Assembly: GCA_963070105.1 (NCBI GenBank)
Contig: OY718805.1
Location: forward strand, 10,327,652-10,391,651
From: Litomosoides sigmodontis
Lineage: Eukaryota > Nematoda > Chromadorea > Rhabditida > Onchocercidae
Direction: 5' to 3'
Length of the DNA stretch: 64,000 nt
Shown here: piece after piece, positions 1-12,257 of the stretch
Position numbering within the stretch: the stretch's first letter is position 1
Layout: every line of letters starts with the position of its first letter
The notes under the pieces: generated by a model
What the model was told of the DNA's origin: nothing
Database searches by the model: none
What the model saw: the letters and a program-made list of their open reading frames with translations, nothing else
Program-made: the position numbers and the translations under genes

Positions 1-3000
1 CTGACTCGTCCTCTCTCCATATGCATACATCATTCTCCTTGACAGGTATATCATTCAAACCTTTCCCAGCAAACAATAAGCAAAAGTACTCTCAAAATAT
101 TAGCAAACAAACAAGGTGATTTATTAGTCACAGAATGGCAGCTAAACTACTACTTCCATTTGACCTAATTTCCAAAAAGAGGAAAAAATGACCGGTGAAA
201 GACGTGATTGGTAAACAAGGATCATCATTACATCCATCAGCACTGCTGGACTTTCCTAATTACCTTGACTTCACCTTAACCCTTTCCTTTTTTCTCATCC
301 TTTATTTCCTCAGCTACGTCTCAAGGTGTTAAAAATTATCTGTTAATCGACTCATAGCGCATAAATTACACCTAAATATGAGGACATAAACTATGGTGCT
401 TTATTTACCTGTTCACTGTTATCAGACTAACCTCCTGCTGTGAGCTTTTCTCTTTCTGAATTTCCTCAAAGTTTAGCAGATGATTTTATCAAATACTACA
501 TTGCTTGCTTTACTTCAGCATACTTATATGCAATCAAAGTTAATTATCAGTTTTAAAAACCTCGAAATTCAATGAACGGCGCGAAATCCGTTAATTCGAT
601 TTATTCTCACTCTTCTCTATACCACACATACCAACTCCAAATTTGAAGATGGCACATTTCGTTAACTATATTTCAGTTAGTCAAGGAATATGAAGGAAAA
701 AAGTCAGGGAATATATAGTCAAGGAGTAAGCATCGGATTTATTTTGAAACAGCTCGGTAAACAAGTCTATCGCTGAAATCTGCAACTGAGGCAAAGTGAA
801 CTGTAGCCTGGCTTGAGGTAAATGAGGCAAGCTCATTCTAACTTTCTGATTTGAAAGTACAACCTCACTTACTAAATTCAAGTTTCACGGTGTTTCATAG
901 AACGTTGATGTAGGAACTTGCAAAAATTTGTTTCCAAAGAATTGAGCTTCCTGTAACACTTCCAATTCTTTGTTTGGAAAGATTCAGCTCCAATTTTTGA
1001 TTCAGCGACCCCCTTTTTTCGCCGGTGATTTTTTTCCCCTCTTTGCAAGATGTTTGATGCGTCCAGTGCTCGTCTGCTCGTTATCCAGGCGGTAGTCAGT
1101 GGTCAGTTGGTTTGCACATTATTGCGTTGGCAAAAGAAAAGAGAAGAAATAGCACTGCAAATGACAGGAAGAGGAAGGACCGAGAGTATCCATCGCTGGT
1201 TGACCTGACCATTTTCTCCTATTCCCTCAACCCATCAAATGTCACCTCGCTCTCCATATCTCTCTTCCTTCCTTCCTTCACCTTCCTCTTTCGAAGTAAA
1301 AAATGATGTAACAGTAATAATGAGGGCAACAGGATGCCTAATTTCCTCCACCTTTTATCACATCACCGCAACACACACTAAACAGGTGAACCGAGTATTT
1401 CTCAGTCAGAAAGAGCACACATATATGACTAATAATCACTTCACTTACACATCACTCTTTCTCATTTCTTTCAAAAATTTCACAAATCATTGTGCTAATT
1501 AATAATTAATGCTACCAACGATGTTCGTTATTTGAGTGTTAGCAGTGAAAAAGGAGAGGAAAATTTGTGCTTAAGTGAGATGGGATGGAAATTTTCTCCT
1601 TTCCCTTCTAATCATATAAGCTCAGTACGTCGTCCTCCGATGAAAACATATGTTGCAAAATAATATATCTTTTCTTTCCATGTCATTCATTTGCTATAAC
1701 AAAAGTATACGGATGAGCGTAATATTTTTCATTTCAATAACAGCTCCTCCTCTCTCTTTCCTGAAGTTTCTTCCTCCCTCTCAGCTCGCACTGAGCACAA
1801 TGCTGATAAGCACATGATCACCTTTTATAATAATAATAATATAGCATTTATGTTGCTTTCAGTTTTCCGGGAAAAAAAAGAATAGCGATAAAAATCCAAG
1901 GACATTTCACCTCCCACCACTCCCTTCACCCACGTTGAGCGAGAAGAGCAGCAGACTCCTTCGTGTGACAAGACACCATCGCCGACATACATCAACTTAC
2001 TCCAACTTACCCAAAGCTGTCACAAAGTAAAACCGATAATACAAAGTAAAAAAAATTTCAACCAGCAAATTTATCCAAAAAACGGTAATTTTTGCAGGGC
2101 GACAAATTCTTCAGGATTTCTTACTTTTTTTTATTACTGATGTATTATTATTTAATTTTGTACGATATATGTAAAAAACTAGATCAGAAACAGTCCTCGA
2201 GGACAATTTAATGATTTTTTCCTCAGCGAAATCATTCGTCTTTGTTAATGAAACACACAGGAAGCTATTAAATGTTATGTTGCAAAATTAGTCTATCTAT
2301 TGATTTGCATTTTAACTTCTCAAACAACGAATGCGCATTTTTATCAGTTTCAATCAGTGCAGCGAGAACTATCTCATAAAACACACTGAACTGTTTCTCC
2401 ACTAACATTAACATTGTCCTTGGAATTTACATAAATTGCTAAAGTTCCATGCTCAAAAATCTGTATAAGTACCAGCCAGGTCTAGGTGGAAAATTTTTCC
2501 TCCTCTTCTCATCTAGGAGCTAACTAACAGTAACGATGGAAGTCATTAATTGCAACTAATGATTTCATAGCAAAATGAAGTAAATGAACTGATCAGATTC
2601 AATCAGTTGTTTAAACGATTGGCAAAGTGCATTTGTCACGGCGTAGTGCCTTCTGAAGAGTCAGTTATGAATTTGCAATATTCATGTGATTACCTTTTTC
2701 CACACAACTATTATAGCCCAGAAATCTTCACGAAAAATGAACTGAAGCAATTTTCAAGAATAAATTTATTGCATCGTTGAACTGCAACGCGGCAAATTTC
2801 TTTTTATTTTGTTTGCTTTTTCGTATTTGAATTACTCCTTTTTTTGCACCTTAATCATTGAAAAATTGCATTTCAAACAAACAATTTGTTTCTGTCAACA
2901 AAATGAAGGAGGAAGAATTCAGACAGGCACGCTGCTTTGGTAGCCGCCGAAATTACAGCCAAATGCTTTTACTTCCTCACTTTATCAAAGCGCCAGCTTC

Positions 3001-6000
3001 CATTCTTTTCAAATTCGAAGAAAGCAACTTCTTTCCACTACTCATATTTCATCCATTTCTGACGATAAAGCGGCGATTGGAAGGAAAAATGAAAAATCTT
3101 CGCTCTTCCTCGTTCTAAATTCCATGCCTATCAATCCGAACAACCAGCTACTACTACTACTCCTACTACCATCATCATCATCGTTATCACCTCCGCACTA
3201 CCAGTCGCTATCATCGTCACATCTTTCCACCCCTTTCGATATTTCGTTTGTAAAAAGTTTTACCTTAAAAAATACAATAACTCCTCCTAATCATTAACTT
3301 CGATAGTTTTACCTCCTTAAACAAGTTCTGCTGACGGTGACAGCGCATGTGAGCGTAACAAATTCCATCCACAAGCAAAAATTAACACCACCCACCGCCT
3401 TATGACCTTTTCCATCAAATTTCTACTGGACAAGAAGACGAATAGATGCGATTAATAATTCAACAATTAATTAATTATCTAAGTCTTACTCAACAGACAC
3501 TTCGCCGTGCAACATCTATCAATAGCATGCAGTAAATGAATGAATTCTATTTGCTGTTTTCAGTAAATGAATGAATGCTATTTGCTGCTATGTTTCATGA
3601 AATATTGAAATTTTATCACTTCAAGACATTATTAGTGCTGTTATGAGTAAAAGTAATGATACCATGTAACTTACATCATTCACGTACGCTTTTCCTCTAA
3701 CACGTATTACAAACAAAAAAAAGAAGAGGAAGAAAGTATTAATTTATAAAAAAAATTCTCTTTTAATTTCAACAAGCAGAGATATTTCATGGAAATTTTC
3801 ACGCATCGTTTGTAGTGGCAAATTACCAAAGCAGCTGTTACCACTATCATTCTTGCTACAGTCTGGAAAAATTCAGACAAAATGTAGCAGCACGTAGCAC
3901 ATATATTTAGGCATTCATTATGTTTCAGTGAAACCAACACTCTTCAATTCTAAATTATAACCTTAAACCAGTTTCGGAAGCTTAAAGAAAAGGAAAAATT
4001 AAAGAATCAAAGGAGGATTTGCCAGGTGGTTCCGATACAGTAATTCATCTTCCCTAAAAAAATCCACAGACATTAACTGTTTAATATACAGTCAATCTCG
4101 AGAACTTTCTTTTTAATGTATTTCAGTTATAGACGCAACTTAAAATTCCTCCTACCCAAATATATGCTGAACATTTCAGGGACAATCTACTAAGGAAATA
4201 TTAGAACATAGAAGTTTAACTATAATTCTTATAATCCATTCAAGTATTATCCAACTACCAATAAGAAATTATCAACTTTATGAAATAAGCACTGCTTAAT
4301 TAAACTTCTTTGCAAACGAATGGCAAACATTAAACTTTGGCATGTTTCGAGGAAGTGATTGTAAGAATCAGAGAGTGTCCCATGAGTGAAACGAGTTAAC
4401 ATTAGGAATTTAAATAAAAGATTCAGTGCTCGGAAATTATCTGCCAGATTTACTCCTCAATTCGTCTACCACGCAACAAACACTTGAAAGCACTGCTGCG
4501 GGAGTCAAAGACGATCACAGATGCAAATATGGATTAGAAAACGACTGACGCATGGTAACATCAACAGTTTCCGGTTACATTTCCTTACAGCAGCAAACTA
4601 CTTATAATGCTAGAATATGCGTCGGAGAGAAGAGTTAAAATTACAAGTAAAACTACTTCTTTGAAAAACCCGTCAATTATTCATTTAGTTAAATTGTTCC
4701 ATTGAAGTTTTTTGCTATCGCTTTCAGGAAATGAATTTAGCACTGAATATTCATCAGCACTCATCAATCAGGTAAAATCTGTATATAGTATTAGGTGGTA
4801 AAAAGACACTGGTGTTTTTCAAATGTTTGTTGTTAAGCCACATCATTTAGACCATTATTTTAGCTTCATTTTCTCCATTCATTAGATTCTACCGCTTCTC
4901 TTAATAAATTATTTTAAGGTAGAAAAAGATTCTTGTCAATTTCATTTTCAATTATTTTTTCTGTCAATCTGCTGGTGTGCCAAAATTTAGCAGAGGTGAC
5001 AGATGGAATCAAAAAAATTATTCGTAATGTTTTCGGATCAAATGACATTTCGGTACGTTCAAAGCCATAGCGGAGGCAAAAGGAAAGCAACGGTTGGGAG
5101 ATGAGGTAAAATGAGGATGAATTTAAAAGCCTAAAATGGTGTGAATAAATAAATAAACGACTGTTTCCTCTAAAAATACCGATAAGATGCAGAGATATTC
5201 GTTACTCACTTCTACAAGTTAATGTCGGAAAACAATGGCAAAATGAGATTCATTCACGTCAAATAATACTGTGAGGATGATGATGATGATGAGCCTCAAG
5301 AGATTTTCATCTTCTCCCTCTTTTAAGCGATCAGCGCTAATTATCCACATTTCGATTGTTCTTATTAACTGCCGCCTCGTGAATTACAGGGCACATTGTC
5401 CATGCCGACTTCATCCTAATTCCATCTACCTACCCTCCTCATCATCTTCGCTCAAATCTGCACCACACGGCGTTCCACAACAGAAAGTTAAAAAAAGACT
5501 TATGGTGACAGGTGCAGCACGTTGTGCTACTACATCCATAGTTATTATTCTACCGATTTGACTACCCAAAATTTGGTTTTATATGTGGTGCTATCGCTTC
5601 TTCATTATTATCGATTGATTGATTATGGCGATAGGCGTTCTGTTATCACAAGTGCGGTGAAGAAGAGGCCATCAAATATTCATCCGAAGATGTCGGCAGG
5701 ATTATGTGACGGAGCATAAACGGAAGAAATAAAAAGCAATAATGAAGAATACCTGTAGGAATCATACAGAATTATTACCAATAACTTTTTAGTGCTTTTG
5801 TCTCTAAAATACCATACACTGCTAACACCATTCATCAACATTAGCATCAGAAGTAGCAGTAGCAGTAGCAGTAGCAGTAATACAACATCTGTTACCATCA
5901 CTCTCATATAGTTAGATATATTCTTTCTGCCTTGCATTCAATGAATAGCGCAACCTTTCACAATAGGTATCTTTTTTGACTGAATCAGTAGTCGCTTAAT

Positions 6001-8700
6001 GATATCAACCACTTCACAAGGTTATTAGAGCAAGTGGGCACCGAACGAGCACAGTGGCAAACAGATGGCGCTATTCAAGACTATAGAAATTCAAGGCGGT
6101 AAATTACTGAACAAAGTTATTTACTGAAATGTAAATTACTGAACGATAATAATGGCAATGATAGCATATCGTCGTGTGATATCACATAATATTTGCGTTT
6201 CCTTCTATGATTATGTGGTAATGATAAGGTAATCATAACATGCTCTTTTCCGTTACAAGATGATACGACCGTTACAGATGATAAGAGATACCTTCATTGC
6301 GTCATATTTTACGTGATCTGTATTTCCTTCCTTGGTGATAGAATGTCGTCATTGTATATCCGTAAAAACTACCATTAAGGATTAACTAATTTTTTAGTAC
6401 TTCAGTCGCAGTCACCTTTCCCACCAGTATATCTTGGTGAAGAGAATACATAATTAGTGAAGAGAATATGCTTCTCTTCAGATCATGCAAGGAATGAATT
6501 TTATCGATAATAAAATACGCATTAATTCATTTTTTCATTCCAATAATGATCTTTTTAAAATTTTAAATAAAAAAGACAAGGCGGAAAATTAGACATATAA
6601 TCTAATCTAATTAATCAATCAAAAATCTTTCCATTATTTCCAATTCGTCTTAATCCTAAATTCTTTCTCCTTCCCATATCAAACAATGGATAATTAAACA
6701 CTGAAAATTTTGATTCATTATATCAAATTCTCAGCTTACTTTTTTTTCTCTTTTTCTCTCTCCCCTCTCGTGCTTGTTTTCTCCCGCTTTAACGCTATTA
6801 CCAACCACTTTCTCGCTTTCTTTCAAAAATTTGATCAATTATACAGCATTCCTTACTTCACTTTCCCCACCATTTTTCTTCTGTTCTTTAAGCTAAAAAT
6901 ATTAATTTTCTTCTTCTCTTCCTCTTTTATAAACAACGCTAACTATTATCATTATATTCCTGCAGATATAACATATACATACATTTCCAATATATTAACT
7001 TTTTTAAATCTGACATCTCCGATTTACTAATTACTACCACTATCACTGCTCCTCCTGACATCACTCTCTCTGTGGACAAAGGAGAAATTTATTACATTAC
7101 AGTTTGCAGGGAAGCAAGAAAGAGAAAAAACGGAAGTTCCGCAGCTTGTCACGCTACTACTATATTACTTCCACCACCACTGCTACTACAGCTACTGTTA
7201 ACTTTAATGAATTTATATTTTCAAAAAAGAATTCCAACATCACTAAGCGTAATAATTATCATTGCTACTAAATGCTATGATATTCGTTTTCTTTGATTTT
7301 CATTGCATAAATTAAAACTTTCAAAATGACATGTCTGTGTGCCGTGTCTGTCTGTCTGTGTCTGTATGAAAGTCTTAAATTGGCAATCAATCAGTGTGAA
7401 ACAAAGGGAAGAAAAAGGCGAAGAAGAAACTTTTCGGGTTTCGCTTGATTGTAATCGCAGATTAAGGAGGAAATTTGATGCAATCATAAACTACTCTGCT
7501 TTCATTCACCTCTCTTATCACCCATTTCTTTAGCGGCCATTACCTTTACTCTCTTCTCACTCCCTCCCCATCCATTAAGTAATCGCTTTTCAAAACGGAG
7601 TCATGAAAATTGTCGAAATTAATTTTCTAACATTAAAAAGGAAAGGAGGAAACGAATAAAAATAATAGCATTAAACTGATCACAATTGTCGACAATCAAT
7701 AATGCCATAATTTTTTAATATTTTAAGTGGCGAAAAAAAAATGATAACATCGAAATCAATCAATAGTGCTATCTTTCAGATATGAACGAAATTCATCTTT
7801 CATTTATTGCTTGTTTGTTCATTTTACCTTATCTATTACAACTATAATGAAATGTACAACTGTTATTCTACCATACATTTTCAACAGTTTGACAAAATGA
7901 TGAAATCTTTTTCGACGTTTCTATGGAGAAAATTAGACTCTTTTAAATGGAGCAAAAAAAAGATATCGACGTTTCTATGTTTGATCAATCGTACACTTTT
8001 TATTTTATAATATTATAAGCACATGCATCAAACGCATTTTACATCCGGATGTCTGAGCTATGCGGTGGACAAGCTTGTGTTGTATAATGTGAGCATGTCG
8101 TCAACCAGAGCCGAGCCGACACAATCTGTATGATTTTTCTTTCCCCTACCTCTACTAAAACCCCAACCCTTTGAAATTTCGGTATGAAGAGCCAAGCCAC
8201 TCGTTTCCAGTTCTGTGTACACACATACATTAGATTAAAGATTATGGTTGTTACTGATCATAGGAATGATTAGTCTATCAATATTACATATTTATATATG
8301 TGTATGTGCAAGAAATTCAATTCTACTTCAGATTTAAATGTCAAGTTTGAATAATGCAAGTTTAAATACCAGCAATACGTGGCAAAGCTTCATATGTTTA
8401 TTGGAATTAAAAGTTTTTTAAACTTATTTCCCTTCGCAAATCTTAAGTGTTTCACATATTTTATCTGGTACATGCAATATTTCCTAATTTAAGCGATTTT
8501 ATGGAAGTCTTTAGAAGGATTTTAAGAGTAAAATAATTGTTAATATGTATGAGTATCCTCTTTGCTTCGTCAATCCATATCCCTCTCTTTCTCTCTTATT
8601 TCCACCTGTCTCTTTGCCCACTTTGTTAATCCAAACGATCTCATCACAGTTTTAAAACTTTTCAAATATTTGATGCAAATGTACAGTCAACATTTCAATT
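1..8700. other. gene-poor region
   Basis: No open frame here has recognisable homology or consistent exon signals. Visible items are a short tandem duplication near 3530-3590, trinucleotide runs (CTA/CAT around 3150-3185, GAT around 5275-5292), an AGTAGC run at 5853-5880 and pyrimidine-rich stretches around 6730-6930. The longest open frame (106 codons at 6710-7030) is compositionally biased to Phe, Leu and Ser and looks random. Confidence 0.6.
3530..3590. repeat. imperfect 31-bp tandem duplication
   Basis: CAGTAAATGAATGAAT followed by TCTATTTGCTG is repeated from 3561 with small changes (GCTATTTGCTG). Two copies are seen, consistent with a recent replication slip. Confidence 0.75.
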
Positions 8701-8720
8701 ATCATACATGTGGATGTACG

Positions 8721-8760
8721 CATACACACACACACGCGTGCACACACACACACACGCACC
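8721..8760. repeat. (CA)n microsatellite
   Basis: An interrupted (CA)n tract containing GCGTG and GCAC interruptions. Open frames across it encode only His/Thr or Cys/Val repeats and are artefacts. Confidence 0.9.
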
Positions 8761-10352
8761 CATAAATATATATACATATATAATAAATATTTGTATATCC
8801 TCCATTGTTCCGTCATCTTTCCTCCATTGTTATCTTATCAGTGTCTCCTATCAGTGCGCTTTATGGAATTTGCAGAAGACGAAGAAATCCATTTTTCCTT
8901 TTTTTCTTCATAAAAAATGAAGAAGCAGCTCCATCTCATATTAGAATGAAACAAAAATCAATTTCCCACAAGTTTTCGGAATTAAAAAAGAATTAATGTA
9001 ATTAAAAAAGGGAAAAATCCTTATGCCTTCCCCTCTTTCTCCTCTGAGTTGTTGTTGTCGTAAGAAATTTGTTTAAGTGAAGCCCACCAGGGGAGGTCTC
9101 GTGTCACCAGCAACATGTGGCAACGATTGGTACTACCGTCACAACGACATCTTTTCGATGCCCTCCAATTCTTCAATTTTTTAGCGCATTTCTCATCATA
9201 GCAGCTGCGGTAATCGGTAACAAAGGAATATGTTTTCAGCACAGACTAAATATACAGTAAATACCAGAAATGGGAAAAATTTGCAAGTCCAAATGGTTTT
9301 TCCCCTGCCCCACTGCAACTGCTGTTGATATCCTACTCTGACAATGATTCCACAGCGTAATCTCAAAATACTTGTAAAATATGAAATTTAAACCACGAAC
9401 AAGGATAATGTCGTCAAATATCATGAAATCAAAATTTAAATCTCACAAACTCCATACACTGTCTTTTGAGTTGTACATTTTAAATCACCCTCCAACGCTA
9501 CATTTATTGGATTAATACCAAAACGATCAAATCGCCAGGATAAATCTTACTAACATTACTGAAATTTAAACTTCAGAACTTCAAACCACAATTACTACAA
9601 GTGACAGATTGCTTTTCATGTGCAGCAACTCGTTTATAGCTAACTGAGGATTTGTAAGCAAGCCAGAAGCTATTGCAGCCCAGGAAAAAGATATGATCGA
9701 ATGTCAGTATTAATTCCTCCTCTGATCTTCCACTTTCTTGTCCTTTTCTTGCAATTAATTAAAGCAGGAGGTATGAGGATATAAGTGAAGGAATGGAATA
9801 AAATCTTCGTCATTGCTAAAAAAACTCAAAATGTCACATTTTTCATAAAAATGGTCGTGTGTGGCCTCTCCCTCACCCTTCACTTCGCAACAATTGTTAT
9901 GCAAATGAGCATCTATTTGTTACAGAATTCTTGTTGTCGTATCCATTGACACTACCTATCACCTTTTCGCATTCCGTCTCGTTACCTCTCTCACAAGGGT
10001 CAAAAGAGTTAGTGGGCAGAAAAGTGAACTGTTTAAAAAAAGAAAAAGGTTGAAAAATTCTTTTCAGACATTCGTCTAACCCGTTATTGGCTTTTGTCTG
10101 GACCCCACACAGTTCACAGTGTGATATATCACCACTGTACAACTATTTCATACTTTCAAATTACTACCTTTCATTTCCCGGATTGTTGCCTATCGAGGTG
10201 AAAAATACACCCTACTTCTAGAGTGCCTCAGAAAATGCTTCCCGACCGATTATCATGCAAATTAGTTTCCTCATTACAAAGAAATTGTCATTTACTTTAC
10301 ACTTACACTACACTATTACCACTGCCATTACTACCAACTACACTAACACCTA

Positions 10353-10382
10353 TGAAAACGTTGATGCTCATCAACGTTTTCA
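10353..10382. repeat. perfect 14-bp inverted repeat (hairpin)
   Basis: Arm TGAAAACGTTGATG (10353-10366) and its exact complement (10369-10382) are separated by only CT. AATAAA follows directly on the plus strand (10383-10388, sharing the CAATAAAT context). No gene ends nearby, so its role is unknown. Confidence 0.8.
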
Positions 10383-11390
10383 ATAAATCGCGCTAACAGT
10401 CCATAATATTTTTATGGTTGATGCCTCTTTTTGGTATTAAATTTCGCATGTATGATAATGTATGCCATTATTAATTGTATGATGGCTACTATCAGATGGT
10501 CCAATAACAGATACATCCGTTTCAGACAGTTTCCTTAATCCGCTTCATCAATCAACGGAATGACGAACGGCTTCGCTTATTCATTCTCAGCCAAAGGATA
10601 TCCGTTTATCATTAAAAATGTTAAAATATTCAAAAAGGAAAAAATGTCTTGAAAGCGGTATACTTTTATATCATTTCATCTCAACAAATCTTTCATCACC
10701 ATCCTTCTTCTCATTCCTTCATACATATGTAAATTAAAAAAGAAATTTTTGAGAACATTAATTAATATTATGAAATGAAAGAGAAAGCGATCACCAACAA
10801 CGATATGTGGCGTTGGCGCAAGATGGTAAGTTAAACGTGCTTGCTTTTTAAAATTACATTTTGTACAATTAGTGTGTCCTCAATTGTAGCCACATTTTTT
10901 TCCCACTATCTGTGCTTGCTTATCCCTTCACCTCTCCCACCCATCCTCCTTCTCCCATTGCTTTTTTATTGCAAACAATGGTACCAGGGTACCAAGGCTG
11001 GTGGCAAGCAAACAACCCCAACACCTTTCCAATGAGAAATACACCGGAACAAAAATGATGTGGGATGAGAGTGAACAGGGCAGGGTGGCGAACGGGACGA
11101 GGCACAGGCTAGGAAAAACGAACAAGGGAAGACGATGAAAAGGGCAAACGTTCTCACTCCTATTTTTCCATCCATTCTTCCTCCGCTTTTTTAAGGAAGC
11201 CCGAGGGTTCACCCTCCTGCGTTCCTCCCTTTACCAACAAATTACAGCAGCGGAATGGAAAAAAGGATTAGGGAGGATGGCAATAGGAAGAGGGAAAAGG
11301 AGGGGTGAGGGAGTTAATGAATTAAAAAAGCGAGAACAACTCTCACGAAAAGATTCGACTCTTGAGAGCGGTAACCTCCGTAACTGTACT

Positions 11391-11462
11391 ACTACCACTA
11401 CCACTACCACTACCACTACCACTACTACCACCACCACTGCTACTACCACTGCTACTACTACA
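11391..11462. repeat. (ACC/ACT)n trinucleotide repeat
   Basis: An imperfect CCACTA/CTACCA repeat of about 70 bp. Open frames through it give poly-Thr on the plus strand and poly-Val on the minus strand. These are repeat artefacts, not genes. Confidence 0.85.
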
Positions 11463-11809
11463 ACCCGCAGATGCCCTACGACCGAATAATTAACATTTGA
11501 AAAAAAGTGCAATGAAGCGTGCGAACTACCACGAACAACGGACAACAACTTCAAGGAATTGGGAACATTTATTGCATAATACTATTGTCACCCCTCTCTC
11601 ATCCCTCTCATAAGCATCCCAACCACAAGTTTGATTGAAATGGAGGAAAAAATCTAAATGTTTTCTATCTCAACGGTATCAAATTCGTACGACAAGTGAA
11701 GAAAAGACATATTTCAGAGAATGAATTAGATTTAACGGAAATTTAAAATGCGTTAGATATCGAATATACTTCTCAAGAGAAATAACATTGCAAGAACCTT
11801 CGGTCATGC

Positions 11810-12217
11810 ATGGCTTCATGTTTTACTGTATTTGCTTCATTCACTTATTTCATCAATTCTTTTCACTCAAATCACTTTTCCAATGATACCTCACAGAGAG
11901 TAATTTCGAAAAAAGTTTCATTTTTTCATATGCCCGAGTTTCTTCCGAAAATTACAATGAATTTCTTCAACCTCATAACTAAAGTAAATGGAAAAGGAAT
12001 ATTTTTTAAGTGCTCGATAAATAACGGACATGAGATAGGGCCACGTATTCTCACAGTCGCCTTTCTTTCTAATGCGTCACGCAAGCGGTACGTCCAAATA
12101 AGTAAACATAATGTGGAAAATTCGCCAACAGCAATTCACGCAAAATTTGAAAAAGAAAATTCATGTCTCTTTAGCGCAGTGGTTGTCATCAATGATTCCA
12201 CGGAAATTCAGGTTTAA
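11810..12217 (+). other. unassigned 135-codon open frame
   Basis: An ATG-initiated frame of 135 codons, ended by TAA, on the strand opposite to and just downstream of the cyclin D exons. It has no recognisable domain, signal peptide or repeat. Its composition is Ser/Asn/Lys/Phe-rich, as expected of translated AT-rich DNA. It may be chance, or a shadow of unrecognised cyclin 3' sequence on the minus strand. I do not claim a gene. Confidence 0.15.
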
Positions 12218-12257
12218 ATACAGTTTTATGTATCCGTAGAATGAAACAACAGGTAAA

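Larger units (their letters stand above)
8761..12257. other. region 3' of the cyclin gene, no supported gene
   Basis: It holds a perfect hairpin at 10353-10382, an ACC/ACT-rich repeat at 11391-11462, GC-richer pieces at 9081-9257 and 10940-11250, and an unexplained 135-codon plus-strand frame at 11810-12217. The missing 3' exons of the cyclin gene should lie in this stretch, but I could not recognise them. Confidence 0.5.

Noticed and set aside
11231..11554. 107-codon minus frame with poly-Val
   Set aside because: The Val run is a translation of the ACC/ACT repeat, and nothing protein-like surrounds it.
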